Origin: JANQPX01 sp039197065
GTDB taxonomy: Bacteria > Pseudomonadota > Alphaproteobacteria > Geminicoccales > Geminicoccaceae
Length of the DNA: 64,000 bases
Assembly: GCA_039197065.1 (NCBI GenBank)
Contig: JBCCUL010000006.1
Location: forward strand, 86,254 to 150,253
Reading direction: 5' to 3'
Shown: positions 45,531 to 56,201 of the stretch, piece by piece
Position numbering within the stretch: position 1 is the first letter of the stretch
How the letters are laid out: each line of letters starts with the position of its first letter
The notes under the pieces: model-generated
Database searches by the model: none
What the model saw: only the letters and a program-made list of their open reading frames with translations
Told to the model about the DNA's origin: nothing
Position numbers and translations under genes: made by a program

Positions 45531-45541
45531 GACAAGAAGCC

Positions 45542-47140
<1,599 letters not shown>

Positions 47141-47177
47141 TCACCGCCGGCGACGCGGTTAACGTTTTCAAGGCCTT

Positions 47178-47209
47178 ATCGGGCGGCCGATGAATGTCGG
47201 CCGCCCGAT
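47178..47209 (+). terminator. Strong 13-bp hairpin after leuA
   Basis: ATCGGGCGGCCGA (47178-47190), six-base loop, then its perfect complement to 47209. It lies 37 bases beyond the leuA stop. No clear T-run follows, so it may act by Rho or as a 3' stability element. Confidence 0.6.
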
Positions 47210-47322
47210 CTCATAGCGCTCGCCATCATAAAAAAAAGCCCGATGGATCCCTTTGCCTTGGAAGGATCTTCGATCGCTTGTGTTTGTAGACACATCCAAT
47301 TCAGTCGTCTGGGGGTCTTCGC

Positions 47323-48162
47323 GTGGCTATTTCGATTCCGATCAACTTGGTGAACTTCAAGAACGCAAAAACGGCCTGTCTGGCCGCAATTACCGCTGCA
47401 TGCCTGTCGTCCGGCGCATCCTTTGCCCAGTCCGCGACAGAGGACGTCAGCGCCCTTCTCAAGGATCTGCAAAAAGCGGATTTTCTTCAGCAGCCGGGCA
47501 TCGTGCAACAGATCGAAGCGATCGGCGAGGCGGCCGTGCCGGCGCTTGTCGACGCCATGAACCAGGGCGACCTTCGGCTTCGCCATCAGTCCATCGAAAT
47601 TCTGGGACGCATGCGCCAGGACGCCAGGGCGGCGACCCCTGAACTGATCAAGTCGCTCTCCGATGACGAACCCCAGATCAGGCGCAACGCCGCCTGGGCG
47701 CTTGGCCGCGTCGGGGAGGATGCCGGCGAGGCGATGCCGATTCTTCTCAAGACGGCGCTCGACGAAGAATGGGACGTGCGCGCCGATGCCGTCTGGGCGA
47801 TGGGCAAGGTCGTCGAAGACACGGGCGAGTTCGGCATCGTCGATGCCGGCCTGGTCGAAGCGGTGATCAGTCACCTGGGCGACCTCAACCCGCATGTCCG
47901 CTGGAGCGCCGCCTGGTCACTGGCCAGGTTCGGGCCAGGCGCCGAGGCGGCTCTCCCGGCACTTGTCGAAGCGCTTTCGGACTGGAGCTACGAAGTCCGG
48001 GCAAGCGCCGCGGCCGCCTTGGGCAGGATCGCTGCTTCGCATCACGAAGAGATGCTGAGCGACGCGCTCCATCAGGCCATGGACGATGAAAACGATCTGG
48101 TCCGCACGCGAGCCCGTGCCGCTCTGGACTCGCTGAGAGCCAGGACCGTGCCCGGCTTCTAA
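47323..48162 (+). CDS. HEAT-repeat protein, exported
   Basis: 279 residues from a GTG codon, with a signal peptide (ACLAAITAACLSSGASFAQ). The mature part is a series of HEAT-like repeats of about 32-35 residues (GEAAVPALVDAMNQGDLRLR, QIRRNAAWALGRVGEDAGEA, EWDVRADAVWAMGKVVED, HVRWSAAWSLARFGPGAEAA, YEVRASAAAALGRIA). Such proteins are scaffolds or lyase-like partners; none of the catalytic features of phycobilin lyases is visible. A family-2 repeat follows 18 bases after its stop. Confidence 0.78.
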   Translation: MAISIPINLVNFKNAKTACLAAITAACLSSGASFAQSATEDVSALLKDLQKADFLQQPGIVQQIEAIGEAAVPALVDAMNQGDLRLRHQSIEILGRMRQDARAATPELIKSLSDDEPQIRRNAAWALGRVGEDAGEAMPILLKTALDEEWDVRADAVWAMGKVVEDTGEFGIVDAGLVEAVISHLGDLNPHVRWSAAWSLARFGPGAEAALPALVEALSDWSYEVRASAAAALGRIAASHHEEMLSDALHQAMDDENDLVRTRARAALDSLRARTVPGF

Positions 48163-48179
48163 GTGCCCGTCTGGCTCGA

Positions 48180-48309
48180 CTAGAGCATTTTCTCGTCAGG
48201 TTTACGCGGCACCGGCCCGCACCCCCTCCCGACCACCCATAGGGTACCCTTGCATTGGGTGGTCGGGAGGGGGTGCGGGCTGGATCGACTTGCCCCGGAA
48301 ATGCTCTAG
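48180..48309 (-). repeat. Family-2 palindromic repeat, copy 2 (intact)
   Basis: 130 bp with a perfect inverted repeat: 25-bp arms 48215-48239 and 48256-48280 flank a 16-base loop that itself holds AGGGTACCCT. The ends read CTAGAGCAT and ATGCTCTAG. Relative to copy 1 (13284-13419) it is in the opposite orientation. It occupies the gap between convergent genes, and its right end supplies the TAG stop (48306-48308) of the aminotransferase gene. Confidence 0.85.
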
Positions 48310-49505
48310 CTGCGGGCCAAAACCTCGCCGACAATGGCCGTGATCAGCTGGCAGTCATCTTCGTCGAAGGTCAGCGGCACGCGCATGTCGAGGGTCTTGG
48401 AAAGCGCATCGATCGTCGCGGGCAGCGCTGGCTGTTCGCCCAGATAGCGCCAGCTGTCGTAACGGCTGGTGAAGCCTTTGGGCTCGGCAGCGCCGAACCA
48501 TTTGAGTTCCACGCCGAGCGCCCCGCAAGCTGCGACGAACGCTGGAATGTCAACCATGTCGAGGGTCTCGACCCGGAATTGGATGGAGCTGCCGACGAAA
48601 TGCTCTCGCGGGCTGCGTTCCGGGAGCTCGATGCCGTCGATGGCGCGGAACCCCGCTTCGAGAACGCGGTAGCGCCGGTTCCAGCGTTCCACCTGTCTGT
48701 CCAGGTCGTCGAGCCCGGCGCGCATGAGGGCGGCGCGCAGATTATCCATGCGCCCGCTATAGTTCGGCGTCTCCAGCTTCACCTTGTCGAACGCCTCGGG
48801 CTCGGGCGCCGCTCCATGCCGCTCATAGAGCATGTAGGAGCCGGAGTGGACGATCGCCCTGGCGGCAATGTCGGTATCATCCGTCGTCAAAAGGCCGCCT
48901 TCGCCTGAATTGATGTGCTTGTAGGTCTGGGTGCTGAAACAGGCCGCCTTTCCGAACTGACCGGAGCGCACGCCGTCATAGCGAGCCCCCATCGTATGGG
49001 CGCAGTCCTCGATCAGCGTGATGCCGTGTTTCCGGCAGATCTCCGTCAAGGCGGCCATGTCAGCGATATGCCCGCGCATGTGAGAGAGCATCAGAAACCG
49101 CGCACCGCTCGCAGCGGCCTTGGCGTCGAGATCGGCAAGGTCGATGTGATAGTTCTTGTCGATCTCGACGAAGACCGGCACGCCGCCGGCATTGTGGATG
49201 GCGCCCGGCACCGGGGCCAGCGTGTAGGCATTGGCCAGCACCTTTTCGCCCGGCTTCAGGCCCGCTGCGCGGAGAGCGACATGCAGCGCATAGCCGCCGG
49301 AGGTGCAGGCGAGGCCATAACGGCTGCCTTGCCAGGCGGCAAAGTCCCGCTCGAGGAGAGCGGCTTCGGAAAGCTCGCCTTCCGCCACATTATAGCGGTG
49401 CAGGCGTCCCGTTCGCATGATCGCCACCGCGCGCGCAATCGCCGTCTCAGATATCGGCTCCTGCTGCGTGAAGGATTTTTCGAAGCGGAGACGCTCGGCG
49501 CTCAA
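48306..49505 (-). CDS. DegT/DnrJ/EryC1/StrS-type sugar aminotransferase
   Basis: 399 residues of the PLP aminotransferase fold I. GLACTSGGYALHVALRAAGL, VFVEIDKNYHIDLADLDA, LIEDCAHTMGARYDG (the Asp that contacts the PLP ring) and CFSTQTYKHINSGEGG with the Schiff-base Lys196 match the DegT family. These enzymes make amino sugars for polysaccharides or antibiotics, which may link it to the distant polysaccharide genes. Its stop codon is within a family-2 repeat. Divergent to the betaine operon. Confidence 0.87.
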   Translation of the reverse strand: MSAERLRFEKSFTQQEPISETAIARAVAIMRTGRLHRYNVAEGELSEAALLERDFAAWQGSRYGLACTSGGYALHVALRAAGLKPGEKVLANAYTLAPVPGAIHNAGGVPVFVEIDKNYHIDLADLDAKAAASGARFLMLSHMRGHIADMAALTEICRKHGITLIEDCAHTMGARYDGVRSGQFGKAACFSTQTYKHINSGEGGLLTTDDTDIAARAIVHSGSYMLYERHGAAPEPEAFDKVKLETPNYSGRMDNLRAALMRAGLDDLDRQVERWNRRYRVLEAGFRAIDGIELPERSPREHFVGSSIQFRVETLDMVDIPAFVAACGALGVELKWFGAAEPKGFTSRYDSWRYLGEQPALPATIDALSKTLDMRVPLTFDEDDCQLITAIVGEVLARS

Positions 49506-49662
49506 GAACAGGCCCTCCTGGCTTGTGAAGCACGATCGTATGGCCCAGGTCTTGCACGGTCAACGAGACCAGCCTGGACCTTGGCCGTTTCTGCCGTTAC
49601 CGTCGATGAAGCTGCTTAACGTCGATGTGCCGCTAACTAATGATGAACAAGGGAGATTCCGA

Positions 49663-50616
49663 ATGAAAGCTGCCGTTAAACGTGTCGGGCTTGCCGCTGT
49701 CGCAAGCTCGGTCGCTTTTCCCGCCATGGCCGCCGATGTGGTCATCGGCGTGCCCAATTGGCCCTCAGTGCTGGCGACCGCCCATGTCCTGAAAGTCGCG
49801 ATGGAAGAAAATCTCGGCCTCGAGGTCGAGCTGCAGAACGGCACCAACCCCGTCGTTTTCGAAGCGATGGACAGTGGCGCCATGCATGTGCATCCCGAGG
49901 TCTGGCTGCCGAACCAGGCCAATCTCTATCAGACCTATGTCGAAGACAAAGGCACGGTGAAGCGCAATCCGAACTTCGTCGCGGGTGACCAGGGCATGTG
50001 CGTCACCAAGGGGACGGCCGAGCGCACCGGCATCGAAAATCTGGCCGATCTCACCGACCCCGACATGGCCGCCAATTTCGACACGGACGGCGACGGCATG
50101 GGCGAGATCTGGATCGGCGCCGCCGGCTGGGCGTCCACCAATGTCGAGAAGATCCGCGCCAAATCCTACGGCTATGACGCCACCATGACGCTTAAGGAGA
50201 TGGACGAGACGCTGGCGCTTGCCGAGGTCGACAATGCGGTCGCCCAGGACGGCAATGTCGTCTTCTTCTGCTACACGCCGCACCACATGTTCTCGCTGCA
50301 TGAGCTGGTTCAGCTAAAAGAGCCTGCCTATGACGAGGCGCAGTGGAACGTGATCCAGCCGACCGACGATCCGGAATGGCTTGAGAAATCATCGGCCCCG
50401 GTTGCCTGGAATACCGCCAATCTGGTCATCCACTATGCAACCGCGCTGGAAGAGGCTCAGCCAGCTGCCGCCGCCATGCTCGCCAATGTCGATCTCGACA
50501 CCGACACCGTGTCGGCGATGACCTATGCGCTGGTGGTCGAAAAGGCCGATCCTGCCGAGTTCGCCGCCCAGTGGGTCGCGGAAAACAGCGCCCGCGTCGA
50601 CGGCTGGCTGCAGTAG
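49663..50616 (+). CDS. Glycine betaine/choline-type ABC transporter substrate-binding protein (ProX/OpuAC-like)
   Basis: 317 residues. The ATG at 49663 follows GGGAG and starts a signal peptide (GLAAVASSVAFPAMAADV). The mature protein shows VVIGVPNWPSVLATAHVL, LQNGTNPVVFEAMDSGAMHVHPEVWLPN (substrate loop; no run kept longer here) and aromatic residues typical of quaternary-amine binding. It is the first gene of a three-gene uptake operon with ATPase and permease. A hairpin separates it from the ATPase gene, as usual where the binding protein is made in excess. Confidence 0.87.
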   Translation: MKAAVKRVGLAAVASSVAFPAMAADVVIGVPNWPSVLATAHVLKVAMEENLGLEVELQNGTNPVVFEAMDSGAMHVHPEVWLPNQANLYQTYVEDKGTVKRNPNFVAGDQGMCVTKGTAERTGIENLADLTDPDMAANFDTDGDGMGEIWIGAAGWASTNVEKIRAKSYGYDATMTLKEMDETLALAEVDNAVAQDGNVVFFCYTPHHMFSLHELVQLKEPAYDEAQWNVIQPTDDPEWLEKSSAPVAWNTANLVIHYATALEEAQPAAAAMLANVDLDTDTVSAMTYALVVEKADPAEFAAQWVAENSARVDGWLQ

Positions 50617-50629
50617 ACTATTGTGACGT

Positions 50630-50664
50630 TCGGCCGGTGCTGCCCCCATGGCGGTGCCGGCCGA
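50630..50664 (+). terminator. Hairpin between binding-protein and ATPase genes
   Basis: TCGGCCGG (50630-50637) pairs with CCGGCCGA (50657-50664), with weaker pairing inside and TCGATTTTG after it. It probably reduces read-through or stabilises the upstream message in the operon. Confidence 0.45.
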
Positions 50665-50701
50665 TCGATTTTGTGACACGCCTCTTTAGAAAGGCGGACC
50701 A

Positions 50702-51772
50702 ATGACGGACGAGAAGGTCTCCGACGATAAGGTCATCGAGCTTGAAGGCGTCTGGAAAATTTTTGGCGAGCGTGCCGAAGAAGCCATGCGCGCCGTCGAG
50801 ACCGAAGGGCTAGGCAAGCCCGAAGTCCTGGAAAAATTCGGCTGCGTGGTCGGCATCGCCGACTGCTCCTTCACCGTGCCGCGCGGCGAGATCTTCTGCG
50901 TGATGGGCCTTTCCGGCTCCGGCAAGTCCACGATGGTGCGCCATCTCAACCGGCTGATCGAGCCGACCGCCGGCAAGATCTCCGTCCTCGGTCGAGACAT
51001 GCTGTCCCTTCCCGGCGAGGCACTGCGCACCATGCGCGCCATGCATATCGGCATGGTTTTCCAGCATATGGCCCTGCTTCCGCATCGCACCGTGCGCGAC
51101 AATGTCGGCTTTCCCCTGCAGGTGCGCGGCGAGCCGAAATCCAAACGCTGGGAGGTCTCGCAGCGCTGCCTTTCCATGGTCAATCTGGACGGCTATGAGG
51201 ACCGCTTTCCGCGCGAGCTTTCCGGCGGCATGCAGCAGCGCGTCGGCCTGGCCCGAGCGCTCGCGTCCGACCCAGAAGTGCTCCTGATGGATGAGCCGTT
51301 CTCAGCCCTCGACCCGCTGATCCGCCGCCAGCTGCAAGACCAGTTCATGGGGCTGTCGGCGGAGCTCGACAAAACCACCGTCTTCATCACCCACGATCTC
51401 GACGAAGCGATCCGCATCGGGAACCGCATCGCCATCATGAAGGACGGCCGCATCGTGCAGATCGGCACGCCTGAAGACATCGTGACCAAGCCCGCCGATG
51501 ACTACGTCAAGGACTTCGTCGAGGGCATCTCCAAGCTGAAGCTCGTCTTCGCCCACTCGATCATGGTGCCGCTTGACGAATATAAAGCGTCCAAGCCGAC
51601 GGTTGATCTGACCGCTGCCGAGCGGACGTCCCATGGCACCGACCTCGATCAGCTCATCGACATCACCACGACCACCGACATCCCGATCGTCATTCAGGAC
51701 GACGACGGCAAGGATATCGGCGTGATCGACAAGACGACGCTCTTGAAAGGCATTCAGGGGGGCAAGGCATGA
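50702..51772 (+). CDS. Glycine betaine/proline-type ABC transporter ATPase (ProV/OpuAA-like)
   Basis: 356 residues. GLSGSGKSTMVRHL (Walker A), LSGGMQQRVGLARAL (signature) and VLLMDEPFSALDPLI (Walker B) are complete, and VFQHMALLPHRTV is the Q-loop region. The C-terminal ~80 residues contain a CBS-like remnant (TDIPIVIQDDDGKDIGVIDK). It powers uptake of quaternary amines; it overlaps the permease gene by the ATGA junction. Confidence 0.92.
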   Translation: MTDEKVSDDKVIELEGVWKIFGERAEEAMRAVETEGLGKPEVLEKFGCVVGIADCSFTVPRGEIFCVMGLSGSGKSTMVRHLNRLIEPTAGKISVLGRDMLSLPGEALRTMRAMHIGMVFQHMALLPHRTVRDNVGFPLQVRGEPKSKRWEVSQRCLSMVNLDGYEDRFPRELSGGMQQRVGLARALASDPEVLLMDEPFSALDPLIRRQLQDQFMGLSAELDKTTVFITHDLDEAIRIGNRIAIMKDGRIVQIGTPEDIVTKPADDYVKDFVEGISKLKLVFAHSIMVPLDEYKASKPTVDLTAAERTSHGTDLDQLIDITTTTDIPIVIQDDDGKDIGVIDKTTLLKGIQGGKA

Positions 51773-53301
51773 GCACCGACACCGGCCTCGAACTCGGCCC
51801 CAAAGCACTCTCCGCGTCGATCGACGATTTCGCCAAGGAAAATCACGGCTACTACGCCGCCGCGTTCGAAAAAATCCAGGGCAAGACCGGCTTTGCCTGG
51901 TCCTGGAACTGGGCGGCTGCGCTCGGCGGTCCGCTCTGGGGGGCGTTTCGCGGTCTCTGGGGTTTCTTTTGGACCTTCCTGGTGCTGGAGCTGTTCGCGC
52001 TCGTGCAGCTCGGCCGCGGTCTTTGGGGCGATCTCGGCGCTGACCAGATGGCGCGCTACGAGAAGCTCTCCGCCAATATCGAAAACCGCAGACAGCAGGC
52101 CGAGGAGGCCGTTGCCGCCGGCGATCAGGCCGCCGCTGATGCGGCGCTCAAGGTTGCCGACAATTTGCAGAAGGCAGCGGACCGCGCCCTCGCCGATGCC
52201 GAGGCGGCATCCGCCGAAGCGCTGACCGTGCTCGGCGTCGGCCTTCTTCTTTTTCTCATCATCAAGGTCATCGAAGGCTTCTACGGCAATATCGCCTATG
52301 AAAAGCAGTATCTTCGCTGGCGCGCCAAGTCCGACACGCCGTCCGGCGTCGGCTGGGAGCGTGTTGCCTTCGGCGCTTTCCTGCTGCTCGGCATCTGGCC
52401 GCTCACGCTGTATCGCTTCACCTTCAGCGAACCCGCCGAAATCATCACCAAATTCCCGATGAACAAGGAGTGGTTCACCCCGGTCGCCAATTGGATGGAA
52501 GGCTGGTTCGACTGGCTCGCCACCGAATTCGGCGGCGTCTTCAAAGGCGTGACCGCGGCGATCCGCGCCGTCCTCGACGGCCTCGAAGTCGTCCTCGTGG
52601 AAACGCCCTGGCCCGTGGTCATGCTGGTGATCGTGGTCATGGCCTGGCGCCTCGCCGGGCCGCGTATTGCCGTCTTCACCGCAGCCGCGCTGGCCTATCT
52701 CGCCACCTTCGGGCTTTGGGAAGTCTCGATGGTGACCGTCGCCCTTCTGGGTGCCGCCGCCTTCCTCTGCCTCCTCTTCGGCATCCCGCTCGGCATCTGG
52801 TTCGGCAAGAGCCCGCGCGCCTACGCCGCCGCCCTGCCCGTCCTCGACTTCATGCAGACCATGCCGGCCTTCGTTTACCTGATCCCCATTATTGCTTTCT
52901 TTGGTACGGGCAAACCCCCTGGCGTTCTCGCCACCATCATCTTCGCCATGCCGCCGGTCATTCGGCTGACAGCACTCGGCATGCGCCAGGTCCCCGAAGG
53001 CACCAAGGAAGCCGCCGTCGCGTTCGGCTGCACCAAATGGCAACTCTTGAGCAATGTCGAGATCCCACTCGCCATGCCCTCGATCATGACCGGCATCAAC
53101 CAGACCATCCTGATGTGCCTCTCCATGGTGGTGATCGCCTCCCTGATCGGCGCCGGCGGATTGGGGGCCAACATTCTGGAGGCGCTCCAATATGCGGCCA
53201 AGGGTCAGGGCATGCTCGCCGGTCTCGCGATCCTGTTCTGCGCCATGGTGATCGACCGCATCATCCAGGGCATGTATCGACGCCGCATGGAAGGGGCGTA
53301 A
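51769..53301 (+). CDS. Betaine-type ABC transporter permease (ProW-like) with DUF2628-like N-terminal extension
   Basis: 510 residues. The C-terminal half (from about residue 260) is a ProW permease with VLDFMQTMPAFVYLIPIIAF and the EAA-type loop (GTKEAAVAFGCTKWQLLSNV). The N-terminal ~220 residues are extra: FAWSWNWAAALGGPLWGAF, a helix pair, a coiled-coil stretch (residues ~95-145) and IKVIEGFYGNIAYEKQYLRW, a pattern recalling DUF2628 membrane modules. That part may sense osmotic state or anchor a partner; this is inference. Start overlaps the ATPase gene (ATGA). Confidence 0.85.
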   Translation: MSTDTGLELGPKALSASIDDFAKENHGYYAAAFEKIQGKTGFAWSWNWAAALGGPLWGAFRGLWGFFWTFLVLELFALVQLGRGLWGDLGADQMARYEKLSANIENRRQQAEEAVAAGDQAAADAALKVADNLQKAADRALADAEAASAEALTVLGVGLLLFLIIKVIEGFYGNIAYEKQYLRWRAKSDTPSGVGWERVAFGAFLLLGIWPLTLYRFTFSEPAEIITKFPMNKEWFTPVANWMEGWFDWLATEFGGVFKGVTAAIRAVLDGLEVVLVETPWPVVMLVIVVMAWRLAGPRIAVFTAAALAYLATFGLWEVSMVTVALLGAAAFLCLLFGIPLGIWFGKSPRAYAAALPVLDFMQTMPAFVYLIPIIAFFGTGKPPGVLATIIFAMPPVIRLTALGMRQVPEGTKEAAVAFGCTKWQLLSNVEIPLAMPSIMTGINQTILMCLSMVVIASLIGAGGLGANILEALQYAAKGQGMLAGLAILFCAMVIDRIIQGMYRRRMEGA

Positions 53302-53498
53302 GTCGTCGGGATGGCGGCGATCGATCGGCAACAGCAAACCGGGATGAATCCTAGGCGCATCACGCTTTCCGATTGACAGAACCGTCAGCGTCATCGTTGA
53401 TGAGGCACCCTCTTCGGATATCGCGAGCGAACACCGCCTGATTTCGGCCGTGGCGCTTGCCGCTGGACGAGCCCCCCCCGGCATCGAGATCCTCTGAC

Positions 53499-54905
53499 AT
53501 GGCATCATCGCTTCAGAGCACCGCATCGCGGTCACCCTGGTTCGACGAGGCTGCAAAGCTGACCCTGCTTAGCGGCCCGATCATCATGACCAATGTCGGC
53601 GGCATCGTCATCCAGACCACCGACGTCGTGATGATCGGCTGGCTGGGATCGGAAGAGCTCGCCGCCAGCGCGCTGGCGGTCAATGTCCGCTTCGTGATGT
53701 TCCTGTTCTCGGTGGGCCTGATCACGGCGATCGCGCCGATGATTGCCCAGGTGCGCGGCGTCAAGTCCTATGCCGTGCGCGACGTTCGCCGAACCGTGCG
53801 CCAGGGCTTCTGGGTCGTGCTTCTGGTCGGCATCCCGATCTGCGCCTTGCTCTGGCGGATCGATCTGATCCTAGGCTTCCTTCGCCAGTCGCCGGAGCTG
53901 ATTGCGCTTGCCCTGCCCTACACCCAGGCTGCCATGTTCGGCCTCATTCCCGCCCTCGGCTTCATGCTACTCCGCAACTTCATCGCCGCCCTGGAGCGGC
54001 CGCGCGCGGCCATGGTGATCAGCATCGTCGGCATCCTCTTCAACGCGCTCGCCAACTATGTCCTGATCTTCGGCGCCTTCGGCTTCCCGGCGCTTGGCCT
54101 GGTGGGTGCGGGCATCGCCACGTCGCTCACCGAGTTCTTCCTGTTCTTCGCCCTGCTCGCGGTCATCCTGGTAAACCGCCGCTTTCGCCGCTATCGCCTC
54201 TTCGGGCGTTTCTGGCGTCCGGATTGGGAACGGTTCTTCGAAGTCTGGCGCATCGGCCTGCCGATCGCCGTGTCGCTTCTGATGGAGATCGGCCTGTTCG
54301 CCGGCGCCAGCTTCTTGATGGGCTGGATCGGCACGCTCGAGCTCGCTGCCCACCAGATCGCCCTTCAATGCGGTGCGATCACCTTCATGGTGCCGCTCGG
54401 CCTCGCCCAGGCTGCAACCGTGCGCGTCGGCCTCGCCGCAGGACGCCATGATCCGTCCGGCGTCTACCGCGCCGGCGTCACAGCACTCGGCCTCGGCATC
54501 CTGTTCATGTCCCTGATGTGCGCCCTGTTGCTGACCTTCCCCGAGCCGATCGTCTCCTTCTTCCTCGACGAGGACGGGCCGTCCACCGAAGAGGTCGTCG
54601 GCTTCGCCGTCACCTTCCTGATGTTCTGCGCCTTCTTCCAGGTGTTCGACGCCTGCCAGGTGATCGCCATGGGCAATCTCCGCGGCCTGAAGGACACCGC
54701 CGTGCCGATGCTCTATGCGGCGATCGCCTACTGGCTGGTCGGCCTAACCTCCAGCTACACGCTCGCCTTCCACGCAGACCTCCGCGGCACCGGCATCTGG
54801 GCCGGCCTCCTGCTCGCCCTGATCGCCGCCGCCATCCTGCTGATCACCCGATTCTTCCGTTTGCAACGGCGGCTGGCGGGGGCTTGGACTGGGGCGGGTG
54901 ACTGA
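53499..54905 (+). CDS. MATE family efflux transporter
   Basis: 468 residues with about twelve transmembrane helices. The start LTLLSGPIIMTNVGGIVIQT and FVMFLFSVGLITAIAPMIAQ, the internal duplication and GTLELAAHQIALQCGAITFM are typical of MATE exporters, which move drugs or cationic solutes out using Na or H gradients. The ATG at 53499 was chosen over a TTG frame at 53457 because the protein starts normally there. It is the last GC-rich gene before the AT-rich island. Confidence 0.9.
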   Translation: MASSLQSTASRSPWFDEAAKLTLLSGPIIMTNVGGIVIQTTDVVMIGWLGSEELAASALAVNVRFVMFLFSVGLITAIAPMIAQVRGVKSYAVRDVRRTVRQGFWVVLLVGIPICALLWRIDLILGFLRQSPELIALALPYTQAAMFGLIPALGFMLLRNFIAALERPRAAMVISIVGILFNALANYVLIFGAFGFPALGLVGAGIATSLTEFFLFFALLAVILVNRRFRRYRLFGRFWRPDWERFFEVWRIGLPIAVSLLMEIGLFAGASFLMGWIGTLELAAHQIALQCGAITFMVPLGLAQAATVRVGLAAGRHDPSGVYRAGVTALGLGILFMSLMCALLLTFPEPIVSFFLDEDGPSTEEVVGFAVTFLMFCAFFQVFDACQVIAMGNLRGLKDTAVPMLYAAIAYWLVGLTSSYTLAFHADLRGTGIWAGLLLALIAAAILLITRFFRLQRRLAGAWTGAGD

Positions 54906-55175
54906 AAGCTGAAGGGAGCGTTTGGGCGAGGTTGTGCCAAATCAGACCTCTACTAAACACTTTGAGCTGATCGCGATCTGAAATTGCTTGCGGCGATGTT
55001 CGGACAAACTCAGAGTTGTTATAACTTGCCATGTAGAACACCATGAGGGTATTTCATTGCTTTGGCGGAGAATCACCGCCTGACTTCGAAAGTAGTACGT
55101 TTCGCAATGTGTAGATGCTCACAGGCGCTTGCAGCGTAGGTACTTGCGTCCGGACTTTCCAAGACTGGGATTTTG

Positions 55176-56201
55176 ATGATGCCGATCTACAAGACACAGA
55201 GAGTTTCCCTCCTATTTGGTGAGAGCATCGACGATTGGGGCAAAGAGCGTATCCTTCAGCTCAAGCAGACTATTTGCGAAATTTCCGGTGCCGATATCGA
55301 TTCCATCCAAAACTTCAAAATCAGAAGTGCGTGTGTGATCGTTGTATTCGACTTAGACCGTGCGTCAGCGGAACGTTTTGTTTCACTGATTAACAAGTTC
55401 AGAAACTCTGACAAATCTTTGTCAGAACACGACAAACAGCTAATAAGCGACTTTACAAAGAGATTTCGGCTACAAAATACTCAAATCGGCCCGCCACTGA
55501 TTCCAGAGAGTGGATACGATTATGTTGCACCAACAAATAGCAATCTGATATTTCTAGTACACGGTTGGAGAGGCGATGGTGATTCATTTGGCAAATTACC
55601 TGAAATGCTTAAACAGAATACGGGGTGCGAATGCCGACGATTTGTCTACCCAACGGGTTTTCTGGAGACGTCTTCGCCGATCCACTACGTTTCAAAAGCA
55701 TTCGACAATTGGATCCGCAATGAAACAGACAATGGGGCAAGAAAATTTGCCATAATTGCTCACAGCATGGGCGGTGTCGTTTCGCGAGCAACGCTTTCCT
55801 CTCAACTTGTTAGCAAGAGACCGCTGGACAAGAAAGTCCGCCAAATAACGTTCGTCGCTTCTCCTCTTGGAGGAGCTTGGCTCGCAAAGTTGGCGAAAAA
55901 TGGACCTGGTTCAACATTAGCCCAAGTCGCAGAATTAGCACCGAATTCGATCTTCATGGAGCAAGTCAAAACAGGATGGTCGTCTTGGATTGAAAAACAG
56001 AATCATCTCAACGGAAGGGTTAGGTCGATCTATTCACCGAATGACGAAGTGGTGGATACCGTCAGTGCTGTTGGCGAAGATCCTGAGGCAGTTCCCATAC
56101 TAGGTTCGAGACATTCTGACATTATCAAACCGGAGAACGAGACTGACGAAATTGTTCGGACGTTGTCACGTTTCATAAATGAAACGGATCTTTGTGCCTA
56201 A
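55176..56201 (+). CDS. Alpha/beta hydrolase with unusual N-terminal module, AT-rich
   Basis: About 341 residues. The C-terminal part is a lipase-like alpha/beta hydrolase: LIFLVHGWRGDGDSF (oxyanion loop), IIAHSMGGVVSRATLSS (nucleophile Ser in A-H-S-M-G), YSPNDEVVD (Asp) and GSRHSDII (His). The first ~110 residues form a separate module (FGESIDDWGKERILQLKQ; CEISGADIDSIQNFKIRS; VIVVFDLDRASAERFVSLIN) resembling short effector-associated domains placed before enzymes in bacterial conflict systems; that match is by pattern only. Base composition and codon use (many AAA, GAA, TTT, AAT) differ strongly from the neighbours, pointing to recent acquisition. The ATG at 55176 follows TTG in frame; no strong ribosome site. 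Confidence 0.75.
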   Translation: MMPIYKTQRVSLLFGESIDDWGKERILQLKQTICEISGADIDSIQNFKIRSACVIVVFDLDRASAERFVSLINKFRNSDKSLSEHDKQLISDFTKRFRLQNTQIGPPLIPESGYDYVAPTNSNLIFLVHGWRGDGDSFGKLPEMLKQNTGCECRRFVYPTGFLETSSPIHYVSKAFDNWIRNETDNGARKFAIIAHSMGGVVSRATLSSQLVSKRPLDKKVRQITFVASPLGGAWLAKLAKNGPGSTLAQVAELAPNSIFMEQVKTGWSSWIEKQNHLNGRVRSIYSPNDEVVDTVSAVGEDPEAVPILGSRHSDIIKPENETDEIVRTLSRFINETDLCA

